Positions 16,884 to 24,893 of a DNA stretch of 59,870 bases are shown piece after piece. The notes under the pieces were generated by a model that did no database searches, was not told the origin of the DNA, and saw only the letters and a list, made by a program, of their open reading frames with translations. This stretch comes from Melioribacter roseus (GTDB lineage Bacteria; Bacteroidota; Ignavibacteria; Ignavibacteriales; Melioribacteraceae): contig DYLP01000013.1 in the NCBI GenBank assembly GCA_020722005.1, forward strand, positions 1 through 59,870, written 5' to 3'. Every line of letters begins with the position of its first letter. Position 1 is the stretch's first letter. The position numbers and the translations under genes are program-made.

Positions 16884-17130
16884 TTTGTTACCTTATTGAT
16901 TGGTTTGATTGGGAGAGATTTATATGAAGTGAAAAATATTTCTGTAATTGATGCAATTTATCTACTCAGATTTTCAGAATAATTGTTATTAATATAGTAC
17001 TATTTTAACTAACCCCACGTAAAATAAAGAGGACTTAGAATATCCTCGCCTCTTTAAAACTAATTGTATTTCTATGACAGAACAAAAATAATAAATAAAG
17101 AAGTAATGGCAAAGACAGCAGATTAAAAAT

Positions 17131-17787
17131 TCAATCGCTCGTTTCGGTTTGTATGATGAATTTAATTTCCCTGATCGCACCCTTAAACCACGATTTTTTG
17201 TTCTGTCTTACTCCTATTGATGTTGTCCCTTCTTTACCAATCGAATCAAAATTTACTCTGCCACTCATCTCTTCGTGTCCATCTACAAAATGTCTCATAA
17301 TCCCGTTTCGATAAGTCAATGCAACTTTGTACCATCTACCGGTTTCGTGCCAAACTGAAGTATCAATAAGCGTGCATTTCGAATCCCCATTTTTAATGAA
17401 AGTGTCCAGAGTCCATTTATTTTTCTTCAAACGCAGTTCCATTAAGATTCTTTTAGAATCGTCCTTGTTTTTGATATGGAGGAAACGCTGTTCGTAATTT
17501 GTAATGCTCGACGAAGAATCGGGTCGGAAGAAAACTTCAATCGAAAAATTATCCGAATCGCAAAGCGGGTTATTATTAACCAATATTCCGTCGTCATTAC
17601 CATCGAAATAAAGCGCTTTGCCGTATTCTGTATTAATAATAGAAGGACGGTCGGTAAGAAACGAGGTTTTGAAATTACCAACAGTATCGAGTTTATTCAG
17701 CATCCAGACGACTGTATCCTGAGCCCGCGAAACTGTAGTAAACAACATGCATAAAAATATCAGAGAATAAATTGTCACTTTATTCAT
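17131..17787 (-). CDS. Exported LamG/concanavalin-like domain protein
   Basis: 218 residues. Signal peptide MNKVTIYSLIFLCMLFTTVSRAQ, then a single LamG-type jelly-roll. The hallmark segments are FDGNDDGILVNNNP, FSIEVFFRPDSSS, WYKVALTYRNGIMRHFVDG and FKGAIREIKF. Such domains bind glycans or fill space in secreted multidomain proteins; here it is alone. No sorting domain is present at the C-terminus. Between this gene and the aminotransferase start (16884-17130) I see only AT-rich sequence and a weak 7-bp stem (17026-17055). Confidence 0.82.
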   Translation of the reverse strand: MNKVTIYSLIFLCMLFTTVSRAQDTVVWMLNKLDTVGNFKTSFLTDRPSIINTEYGKALYFDGNDDGILVNNNPLCDSDNFSIEVFFRPDSSSSITNYEQRFLHIKNKDDSKRILMELRLKKNKWTLDTFIKNGDSKCTLIDTSVWHETGRWYKVALTYRNGIMRHFVDGHEEMSGRVNFDSIGKEGTTSIGVRQNKKSWFKGAIREIKFIIQTETSD

Positions 17788-17911
17788 GTTTGTAAAATTA
17801 ATTGTAATAAAACGAAAAATATTGTTTTACAAAAAAATGTGCAGATGTTTTTTTTTGATTGTTGAACTATTTTTTTGATTAATGAATTTATAGACTAAAA
17901 AAAAGGAATTA

Positions 17912-18460
17912 ATGTTGAACGTCGGATGCAGAACAAAAGTATCTGAATTAATTGCCAATCGATATAGCCCTTACGATTTTTCTGAACAGGAGATACCGCT
18001 CGAAGATATTAAAGCATTACTCGAAATGGCTCGTCTTGCGCCTTCGTCCTATAATGAACAGCCATGGAAATTTTATGTTGGGTTTAAAGACGATAAAATT
18101 TACGATACATTGCTCGATACACTGTTCGATAGCAATAAAAGATGGGCGGCAAAAGCTCCCGTCCTAATCGGAGTGACAGGCAGGACTAATTTATTTCTCA
18201 ACGGCAAAAAAAATAATTATATGGAATATGATGTTGGTCAGTCCGTAGCATTTTTAACACTCGAAGCAATGGAGCGGAATATTTATCTGCATCAAATGGG
18301 AGGATTCGACAAAAATAAATTTGTTGAAAGTTTTAATCTCATCGAAGACGAGAAGCCTGTTGTAGTAATTGCGTTAGGTTATAATGATGAAAAAAATCCT
18401 CATAGAAAAGGCAGAAAAGAATTAAAGGAAATAGTAGTATCGGAAAGGAACATTTTTTAA
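17912..18460 (+). CDS. Nitroreductase family FMN protein
   Basis: 182 residues. The FMN phosphate-binding Arg/Ser segment is NRYSPYDFS, followed by ARLAPSSYNEQPWKFYV, the most conserved stretch of the family. The C-terminal VVIALGYNDEKNP is also typical. These dimeric flavoproteins reduce nitroaromatics, quinones or other acceptors with NAD(P)H; the true substrate is not predictable. RBS AAGGA precedes ATG 17912. Confidence 0.9.
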   Translation: MLNVGCRTKVSELIANRYSPYDFSEQEIPLEDIKALLEMARLAPSSYNEQPWKFYVGFKDDKIYDTLLDTLFDSNKRWAAKAPVLIGVTGRTNLFLNGKKNNYMEYDVGQSVAFLTLEAMERNIYLHQMGGFDKNKFVESFNLIEDEKPVVVIALGYNDEKNPHRKGRKELKEIVVSERNIF

Positions 18461-18560
18461 TTGCAGAAGATTGGAATCAAAGGTTGCACTGAACATAAAA
18501 TAATATAGTTGATAAACGCTGCCTTATTAATTAAATTGGCACTCAAAAAAAGGATGATAA

Positions 18561-19538
18561 TTGAGAGCTGTAATCCCGGCAGCCGGTTTCGGAACACGAT
18601 TAAAACCTCACACGCATTCACTTCCTAAAGTAATGCTTAATGTTGGCGGAAAACCGATCATCGGGCATATTGTCGACAAACTCATTCAGGAAGGTATCAA
18701 TAAAGCTACATTTATTATCGGTTACATGGGAGAAAAGGTAATCGATTATATAAATAGTGAATATCCTTTGATAGACGCAAGGTTTGTAGAACAGGAAGAG
18801 TTGCTGGGACTTGGGCATGCAATTTTTGTAGCATTGAAAGATGACGACGATGAAGAAATTTTTATTATTCTGGGCGATACTATTTTTGATTTCGATCTTA
18901 AAAAGGGATTCGAAAAAAACGCCACGGCGCTTGGAGTAAAACAGGTAGATGACCCATCCCGTTTCGGAGTTGCCGTATGTGAAAACGATACGATAATTAA
19001 ACTCATCGAAAAACCACAAACGCCGATTTCGAAACTGGCGCTCGTCGGTTTGTACTATATTAAAAATACACAATTACTGAAAGAATGCCTTTCAGAACTA
19101 ATCGAAAAAAACATCCGCACACGAGGTGAATATCAATTGACCGACGCTTTGCAATTGATGATAGACAAGGGCGAGGTTATTAAAACCTTCGATGTTGAAG
19201 GCTGGTACGATTGTGGCAAACCTGAAACTCTTCTGGAAACAAATCAATTTTTACTTTCGAAAAACGGAACGCATAAAAAATTTGACAATGTGGTTATTAT
19301 CGAACCAGTTTACATCGACGACAAAGCAGAAATTATAAATTCAGTAATAGGTCCTTTTGCAACAATTTCAAAAGGCTGTAAAATTACCGACTCGATAATC
19401 AGGAATTCAATTGTCAGTGAGGGTGCTTTAATCGACAAGAGTATGCTAGAAAATTCTATTATTGGCAGCAATGCAATAGTTAAAGGAAACTTCAAAAGAT
19501 TGAATACTGGCGATTCATCCGAAATTGAGTATTATTAA
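18561..19538 (+). CDS. Sugar-1-phosphate nucleotidyltransferase
   Basis: 325 residues beginning at TTG 18561 (AAGGATG just upstream; no ATG fits the family N-terminus). The nucleotide-binding signature is IPAAGFGTRLKPHTHSLPK at the N-terminus. The catalytic Asp region is IILGDTIFDFD, and GWYDCGKPETLLETN fits the thymidylyl/uridylyltransferase branch. After about residue 235 the sequence turns into hexapeptide-like repeats (left-handed beta helix) without an obvious acetyltransferase active site. Probably makes a dTDP- or UDP-activated sugar. Followed 20 bases later by metK, with no terminator between. Confidence 0.87.
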   Translation: MRAVIPAAGFGTRLKPHTHSLPKVMLNVGGKPIIGHIVDKLIQEGINKATFIIGYMGEKVIDYINSEYPLIDARFVEQEELLGLGHAIFVALKDDDDEEIFIILGDTIFDFDLKKGFEKNATALGVKQVDDPSRFGVAVCENDTIIKLIEKPQTPISKLALVGLYYIKNTQLLKECLSELIEKNIRTRGEYQLTDALQLMIDKGEVIKTFDVEGWYDCGKPETLLETNQFLLSKNGTHKKFDNVVIIEPVYIDDKAEIINSVIGPFATISKGCKITDSIIRNSIVSEGALIDKSMLENSIIGSNAIVKGNFKRLNTGDSSEIEYY

Positions 19539-19558
19539 AAAATAAAACAGAGGTATAA

Positions 19559-20704
19559 ATGTCATACTTGTTTACATCCGAATCCGTCTCCGAAGGGCAT
19601 CCGGACAAAGTGTGTGATGCAATATCGGACGGAGTATTAGATGCAGTAATGAAAAACGACCCGAACGGACGGGTTGCATGCGAAACTTTTGTTACGACCG
19701 GATTGGTGGTTGTTGGAGGAGAAATTACTACCGACGCTTACATCGATATCGAAGATATTGTGAGAACGACGATAAGGAACATCGGTTATACAAAAGCCGA
19801 GTATAAATTCGACGCTGAATCGTGCGGTGTAATCAATGCAATTCACTCGCAATCTCCCGATATCGCAATGGGAGTTAATAAGGGCGGCGCAGGAGACCAG
19901 GGAATTATGTTTGGTTATGCGTGTGATCAAACACCCGAATTTATGCCCATGCCTTTAATGTTTGCGCATAAACTCGTCAAACGACTTGCCGACGTAAGAA
20001 AAAACACTCCTGATGAAATGCCATACCTTAGACCCGATTCGAAATCACAGGTGACTATTGAATTTGAAGAAGACGGAACTCCCAGACGAGTCGACGCTGT
20101 CGTAATTTCTACACAGCACGATCCTGGAGTTAGTCAGAAAAAAATTAAAGCCGACGTTATCGAAAATATTATTAAGAAAGTAATTCCAGCAGAGCTGCTC
20201 GACAGGAGAACAAAGTACTATGTTAATCCAACCGGAAGATTTGAAATTGGCGGTCCGCACGGCGACACAGGATTAACAGGAAGAAAAATTATCGTAGATA
20301 CTTACGGCGGATGGGCTCCGCACGGTGGAGGTGCTTTCTCTGGCAAAGATCCTTCGAAAGTCGACAGGAGCGCTACATATGCAGCGCGTCATATAGCCAA
20401 GAATATTGTTGCCGCCGGTCTTGCTAAAGAATGTCTTTTCCAGATTGCATATGTCATTGGCGTAGAAGAACCAGTTTCGGTTTATGTCAATACTAACGGT
20501 ACCGGTGTTATTCCGGATAAGCAACTGGCAAAACTGATAATAAAGGAAATCGATCTTACACCGAACGGTATTATCGAACGTTTGAAACTGAGAAGACCGA
20601 TATATCAAAAAACTGCCGCATACGGTCATTTCGGTAGAAACGAAAAAGAATTTACGTGGGAAAAACTCGACCTTGTATCAACACTAAAAAAACTCGTTAA
20701 ATAA
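19559..20704 (+). CDS. metK: S-adenosylmethionine synthetase
   Basis: 381 residues; makes SAM from methionine and ATP. Signatures are [20 protein letters not shown] at the N-terminus, [12 protein letters not shown] in the centre, [20 protein letters not shown] and [16 protein letters not shown]. All are complete and length is standard. RBS CAGAGGT precedes ATG. It lies 12 bases upstream of ahcY; together they form the start and recycling arm of the methyl cycle. No riboswitch can fit in the 20-base gap upstream. Confidence 0.97.
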   Translation: MSYLFTSESVSEGHPDKVCDAISDGVLDAVMKNDPNGRVACETFVTTGLVVVGGEITTDAYIDIEDIVRTTIRNIGYTKAEYKFDAESCGVINAIHSQSPDIAMGVNKGGAGDQGIMFGYACDQTPEFMPMPLMFAHKLVKRLADVRKNTPDEMPYLRPDSKSQVTIEFEEDGTPRRVDAVVISTQHDPGVSQKKIKADVIENIIKKVIPAELLDRRTKYYVNPTGRFEIGGPHGDTGLTGRKIIVDTYGGWAPHGGGAFSGKDPSKVDRSATYAARHIAKNIVAAGLAKECLFQIAYVIGVEEPVSVYVNTNGTGVIPDKQLAKLIIKEIDLTPNGIIERLKLRRPIYQKTAAYGHFGRNEKEFTWEKLDLVSTLKKLVK

Positions 20705-20716
20705 GGAGCAATATTT

Positions 20717-21994
20717 ATGGATTTTAAAGAAGGAAAATATAAAGTACGCGATATTAAATTAGCAGCTGAAGGCAGAAAGAAAATCGAGTGGGCGGAATCG
20801 AGAATGCCAGTTATGATGGAACTGAGAGAAAAGTATTCGAAGACCAAGCCGTTGAAGGGATTCAAAATTGCTGGATGTCTCCACGTTACAAAAGAAACCG
20901 CAGTTCTTGTCGAAACATTGAAAGAAGCAGGCGCAAAAGTAAGCTGGAGCGGATGTAACCCGCTCTCAACTCAGGATGAAATTGCAGCTGCGCTTGCCAA
21001 AAACGGTATCGAAATTTATGCCTGGCACGGTCAGAATGTTAAGGAATTCTACTGGTCGATTGAACAAACATTAAAGATAAAACCAAACCTGACACTCGAT
21101 GACGGAGCCGATTTGATCTTTACAGTTCATAATAAATATCCCGAATTGGCAAAAAATATTATCGGCGGCACGGAAGAAACAACGACGGGTGTCCATAGAC
21201 TTCGTGCTATGGCTGCAGCTAAAAAACTGCTCTATCCCGTTATCGCAGTCAACGATGCTGAAACAAAATGGGACTTCGATAATGTTTATGGTACTGGTCA
21301 ATCCTCGATTGACGGTATCCTAAGAGCAACTTCGGTATTGCTGGCAGGCAAAAATTTTGTTGTTGCTGGTTATGGACACTGCGGACGAGGTGTTGCAATG
21401 AGAGCTGCAGGAATGGGTGCAAATGTGATAGTTACAGAAGTTAAGCCGACCGCTGCATTGAAAGCCGCTCTGGAAGGCTTCCGCGTTATGCCAATGGAGG
21501 AAGCCGCTAAAATCGGAGATATATTTATTACCGCTACCGGCGTTAAGGATGTAATCGTCTCTAAACATTTCAAAAGTATGAAAGACGGGGCAATTATTTG
21601 CAATACTGGTCATTACGATTGCGAAATAAATATTCCTGATCTCGAAAAATTGAAAAAATCAAAAAGAACTGTTCGTCCCAATAACGAAGAGTATACTCTT
21701 AAAGACGGAAGGCGAATCTATCTTCTGGCTCAGGGACGACTTGTAAATCTCGCTGCTGCAGAAGGACATCCCTCTGAAGTAATGGATATGTCGTTTGCAA
21801 ATCAATTCATGTCGCAATTGCGTCTGGCAGAAATCAAAATAAAAGGCATTAAAATCGAACCCGATGTTATTGATATACCCGAAGAACAAGATCAGGAAAT
21901 TGCTATGATTAAGTTGAAAACGATGGGTTACAAAATCGACAGGCTGACGAATGAACAGATTAAATATATTAACGATTACAGCGCAGGAACGTGA
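20717..21994 (+). CDS. ahcY: Adenosylhomocysteinase
   Basis: 425 residues. Hydrolyses S-adenosylhomocysteine to adenosine and homocysteine, relieving product inhibition of methyltransferases. The N-terminal substrate domain contains GCLHVTKETAVLVETL, and DDGADL fits the active site. The NAD-binding Rossmann segment is VAGYGHCGRGVAMRAAGMGA. The C-terminus ends with a short YINDYSAGT tail instead of the canonical KPDHYRY, so the NAD-contact Lys-Tyr pair of the family is not evident; many bacterial and archaeal members share such shorter tails. Strong RBS AAGGAG. Coupled with metK. Confidence 0.95.
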   Translation: MDFKEGKYKVRDIKLAAEGRKKIEWAESRMPVMMELREKYSKTKPLKGFKIAGCLHVTKETAVLVETLKEAGAKVSWSGCNPLSTQDEIAAALAKNGIEIYAWHGQNVKEFYWSIEQTLKIKPNLTLDDGADLIFTVHNKYPELAKNIIGGTEETTTGVHRLRAMAAAKKLLYPVIAVNDAETKWDFDNVYGTGQSSIDGILRATSVLLAGKNFVVAGYGHCGRGVAMRAAGMGANVIVTEVKPTAALKAALEGFRVMPMEEAAKIGDIFITATGVKDVIVSKHFKSMKDGAIICNTGHYDCEINIPDLEKLKKSKRTVRPNNEEYTLKDGRRIYLLAQGRLVNLAAAEGHPSEVMDMSFANQFMSQLRLAEIKIKGIKIEPDVIDIPEEQDQEIAMIKLKTMGYKIDRLTNEQIKYINDYSAGT

Positions 21995-22033
21995 TTTTTT
22001 TAGTTATAAATTTGGAGATGAGTATTGATAGTT

Positions 22034-22122
22034 GAGGTTGTCTAAAAAGTAATTGCTCAATTGAATAATCCGTGAAAATTCGTGTCTCATATCTTAAATA
22101 AGATTACTTTTTAGATAACCTC
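22034..22122. repeat. Palindromic MITE-like element between ahcY and response regulator
   Basis: Two 20-base arms, 22034-22053 (GAGGTTGTCTAAAAAGTAAT) and 22103-22122, are inverted copies differing at one base. They flank a 49-base core that includes CCGTGAAAATTCGTG. It has no coding capacity. The size (89 bp), near-perfect terminal repeats and location between convergent genes suit a MITE or a palindromic intergenic repeat; folded in RNA it could also end transcription from both sides. Confidence 0.7.
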
Positions 22123-22129
22123 TTTTGTT

Positions 22130-22561
22130 TCAATACGCAAATCCATTAATTGACGGTACTGCAAAATCTTTTCCCTTCTTTTTCAAGAGCGTAAAAAGAT
22201 AATAAAGAAGAGTTTTAACGTCGGTCGGTTTTGTAAGATACATATCGCAGCCGGCGTTTAACGCATTAATTCTGTCTCGGTTCATTGCAAAAGTTGTATA
22301 GCATAATATCGGTATATGCGAATAGGTTTCTCTATTCTTCAATTCTTTCATTAATTGAATCCCGTCCTTGTCGCCTTTTAAAGCAATGTCCATAAGTATT
22401 ATATCGTAACTATTTTGGGAGAGGAGCTCGTAAAGTTCTTCTGCAGATTCGCAAGTATCGGGCAGGAAATATTTTTTTAGATAGATTTTCAGAAAATGCC
22501 TGTTGTCGTTATCTCCTTCTGCAATTAATATTCTAGGTTTTTTTACTTCTTGTTCTTCCAT
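22130..22561 (-). CDS. Single-domain response regulator (receiver only)
   Basis: 143 residues from ATG 22561. The receiver fold is complete: E15/D17 in LIAEGDNDN (the acidic pair is separated by Gly), phosphoacceptor D58 in IILMDIALKGD, T89/T90 in CYTT and K111 in LTKPTD. There is no output domain, so it acts by protein contact or as a phosphorelay intermediate. The start lies inside the 3' end of the kinase gene (29-base overlap), strong evidence they form a pair. Confidence 0.9.
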   Translation of the reverse strand: MEEQEVKKPRILIAEGDNDNRHFLKIYLKKYFLPDTCESAEELYELLSQNSYDIILMDIALKGDKDGIQLMKELKNRETYSHIPILCYTTFAMNRDRINALNAGCDMYLTKPTDVKTLLYYLFTLLKKKGKDFAVPSINGFAY

Positions 22562-23834
22562 AACTATTACCCTCAAAAATAACCGTGAAAACCGAGCCGG
22601 TACCAAGCTCGCTTTTTACTTCAATTCTAGCATTGTTGATATCCAGAAGATTTTTAACTAAAGCCAGACCCAAACCGGTACCCTCAAATGGTTTAGAGTA
22701 TGACATATTTGCTTGAGAAAACGGAGTGAATAATTTATCAATATATTCGGGAGGCATTCCAACACCGTTGTCTTTGACGTCCACGTAGAAAAAGTCTTCA
22801 TCCCTGCGTAAAATTATATCTACGTTGCCGTTCTCGGAATATTTAATTGCATTGTCGATCAAATGTGAAAAGATTTGATTTACTGAATAATGATCGGCTA
22901 TTACAATCGTATCTTCCGTTTTGGGAACTATACTGAGTGCTACATTCTTTTCCGCTGCATAGGTGGCAAATTCGTTTGTGAGAGATTTGATTATTGGCAG
23001 TACATCGATACGCTCAAAACGTAAATTGAACGTGCCTGTTTGTATTTGTGACATATTGAGTAGCAGGTCGAATGTTCTGTAAAGTCGTTTGCTGTTGTTG
23101 ATTATCGACAGATAAATATCTCTCATGTCAGCATCATTACTGCTTCTGGCTTCTTCCAGCAGCATATTAGAAAATCCAATAATGACATTTAAAGGCGAGC
23201 GAACTTCGTGTGATATCTGTGAAAGGAAAAACTCTTTTAACTTTTGCGACTCTTCGGCTTTACGCAATGCTTCCAGTAATTCTTTCTCCGACCTTTTCAG
23301 TTCGGTAATATCTCGTCCGTATATCTGACAAATTTCGAGACTCGAAATGCCGCTTATCTTGAACTGGAAATAATTTTGATTGATTTGTGTTGTGTAATTA
23401 ATTGTAATATCTCGCTTTATCATTTCATAAATATCGAGGTCTTTTGTAAAAGGGAGGACTTCGGAAATTTTCGTGCCGAGCAATACCTTAAAAGGAAATA
23501 CTTTATGTGCAGCGTCATTTGCCAGTATTATATTGCTTGCTTTGTCTACGCGGAATACCGGGTCGGGCGCAAGACTCGCAAAGAGAGCCATTAATTCAGT
23601 CTGGCGTAGCTGCATCGTCTTTTCTTCTTTCTGGTGGCGTTTCTGCATTGGCAGTACTACATACCAGAAAAACATAAATGACACCACGAGTATGACTGCT
23701 ATCAGAAGAATGGCATAGAAATACGGGTTCTCAGCGCTGAATAACGACTCGGGCCCTATCTCCTTTAACGATCGCAAAGAAGAGTCCAAAGGAGATTTGG
23801 AAGATTGTTGTAATAAAAAAGTAAGCAGTTGCAT
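22533..23834 (-). CDS. Membrane-anchored PAS histidine kinase
   Basis: About 433 residues from ATG 23834 (another ATG at 23855). One transmembrane helix at about 40-65 (YFYAILLIAVILVVSFMFFW) is followed by a linker helix, a PAS domain (about 90-180, DPVFRVDKASNIILANDAAH), HisKA (QISHEVRSPLNVIIG) and HATPase (NLIDNAIKYSENG-like N box, DNGVGMPPEY, GTGLGLALV). The start lies about 100 bases inside the preceding membrane-protein gene in another frame. No start codon exists between the upstream stop and the membrane helix, so the overlap appears genuine. Third gene of a four-gene operon; its partner receiver follows. Confidence 0.9.
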   Translation of the reverse strand: MQLLTFLLQQSSKSPLDSSLRSLKEIGPESLFSAENPYFYAILLIAVILVVSFMFFWYVVLPMQKRHQKEEKTMQLRQTELMALFASLAPDPVFRVDKASNIILANDAAHKVFPFKVLLGTKISEVLPFTKDLDIYEMIKRDITINYTTQINQNYFQFKISGISSLEICQIYGRDITELKRSEKELLEALRKAEESQKLKEFFLSQISHEVRSPLNVIIGFSNMLLEEARSSNDADMRDIYLSIINNSKRLYRTFDLLLNMSQIQTGTFNLRFERIDVLPIIKSLTNEFATYAAEKNVALSIVPKTEDTIVIADHYSVNQIFSHLIDNAIKYSENGNVDIILRRDEDFFYVDVKDNGVGMPPEYIDKLFTPFSQANMSYSKPFEGTGLGLALVKNLLDINNARIEVKSELGTGSVFTVIFEGNSYGRTRSKKT

Positions 23835-24306
23835 TTGTGAATCCCAGAGCCACATTTAAATATTTAAGTATTGTCGTAAATTCATAAAAAATTAACATTA
23901 ATAGGAATATATCGAGTTCGCTCTTAAATGAGAAACGAATAATAAATTCTTTGAGAAAAAGAAATACAATAAGAAAATGGAGAATCCCAACTGTGAGTTG
24001 GGATTGCTCCAATAACAAAGTCAGTATGAACGTTAGTAAGGTAGCCGTAATTGTAACTGTGAAGTGATATTTCTCATTCAACTTCTCTTTCTTATAGATA
24101 GACAAAAAAAGCAACAGTGAAACAAATGGGAAGTAAAAATAAATATGTATATAAATGAAATTTTTAATGAATAAGGATATTGGATCGGCTAAAGCCAGTA
24201 TCAGAAAAAAATAAAAATATTTTGTTTTCCACTGACGTATTGGTGGAAATAACCACACAACTATGCTTATGTAAAACAATATTTTTAAAATTTCGATGAT
24301 ACTCAA
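23731..24306 (-). CDS. Multi-pass membrane protein of sensory operon, unknown function
   Basis: 191 residues from TTG 24306, placed two bases after the preceding stop with GAGGA as ribosome binding site. The alternative ATG at 24345 would overlap the preceding gene. Six hydrophobic helices are visible, joined by short loops (for example SIIEILKILFYISIVVWLFPP and TVTITATLLTFILTLLL). The C-terminal tail is short. I recognise no named family; layout resembles the membrane sensory modules that precede kinases. It may be the split-off sensory half of the downstream kinase, whose own membrane part is a single helix. Confidence 0.7.
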   Translation of the reverse strand: MSIIEILKILFYISIVVWLFPPIRQWKTKYFYFFLILALADPISLFIKNFIYIHIYFYFPFVSLLLFLSIYKKEKLNEKYHFTVTITATLLTFILTLLLEQSQLTVGILHFLIVFLFLKEFIIRFSFKSELDIFLLMLIFYEFTTILKYLNVALGFTNATAYFFITTIFQISFGLFFAIVKGDRARVVIQR

Positions 24307-24307
24307 A

Positions 24308-24814
24308 TTAGTCCTCAGGACAGTATGGTGGACAATCAGTAGCAAATTCTAGAGTACTAATTGAATTACTGAGCGTTAAAATAGAGTTCGCTTGTAATGA
24401 AGAAGTAGTTCTGCTGCCTCTTACCGCTTCGCCTCCTCTGATTTCAATCTCAATGACCGAGTCGTTTGTACTGTTAAGAAATTCTTCGACCACTTCTTTG
24501 CTGAAGAGGAAGCCTTTTTCACCCGTGTCAAGAGTTACATTATTATCGAGTAACGGTTTTCTGCTGCTGTTGAACAATAGCGGTCTTTTTCCCTTTACGG
24601 CAAAAAGAATGTATTTATCCACACGGGAAAGGGCAGCTTTGAGAATATCTTTCTTTATTTTTACAGAAAAATCCACTTTGCCAAAAAGCTGATTGGCTTC
24701 TTCTTTACCGAAAATTTTACCGAACCGTACATCCTGGTTCTGAGCTATAGTTAAAGAAGAGAATAAGATTACCATAAAGGAAATCATCAGTGTGATACTG
24801 AGAGTTTTTTTCAT
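24308..24814 (-). CDS. Secreted protein with Cys-bearing tail, first gene of sensory operon
   Basis: 168 residues. Clear Sec signal peptide MKKTLSITLMISFMVILFSSLTIAQ. The mature part is a polar alpha/beta stretch with IFGKEEANQLFGKVDF and DKYILFAVKGKRPLLF, a Ser/Thr-rich section, and the terminal sequence ATDCPPYCPED holding the only two cysteines. I do not recognise the family. RBS AAGGGGG precedes ATG. Position at the head of an operon with a membrane protein, kinase and receiver makes an extracytoplasmic sensing or signalling role plausible; that is inference. Confidence 0.7.
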   Translation of the reverse strand: MKKTLSITLMISFMVILFSSLTIAQNQDVRFGKIFGKEEANQLFGKVDFSVKIKKDILKAALSRVDKYILFAVKGKRPLLFNSSRKPLLDNNVTLDTGEKGFLFSKEVVEEFLNSTNDSVIEIEIRGGEAVRGSRTTSSLQANSILTLSNSISTLEFATDCPPYCPED

Positions 24815-24893
24815 ACATACCCCCTTATTAGGTTATTTATTTTCAACAGGTTGATGGAAAAATCAGTTAAAAATATTGATAAAGTTAGTAAAT

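Noticed and set aside
17026-17055. Terminator hairpin AAAGAGG/CCTCTTT downstream of the LamG gene
   Set aside because: Loop of 16 bases with only a 7-bp stem and no T run; too weak to list.
18618-19073. 151-residue open frame antisense to the sugar nucleotidyltransferase
   Set aside because: Opposite strand of a conserved enzyme; no ribosome binding site or recognisable domain.
19539-19558. SAM or SAH riboswitch before metK-ahcY
   Set aside because: Only 20 bases separate metK from the upstream gene and 12 bases separate metK from ahcY; no aptamer can fit.
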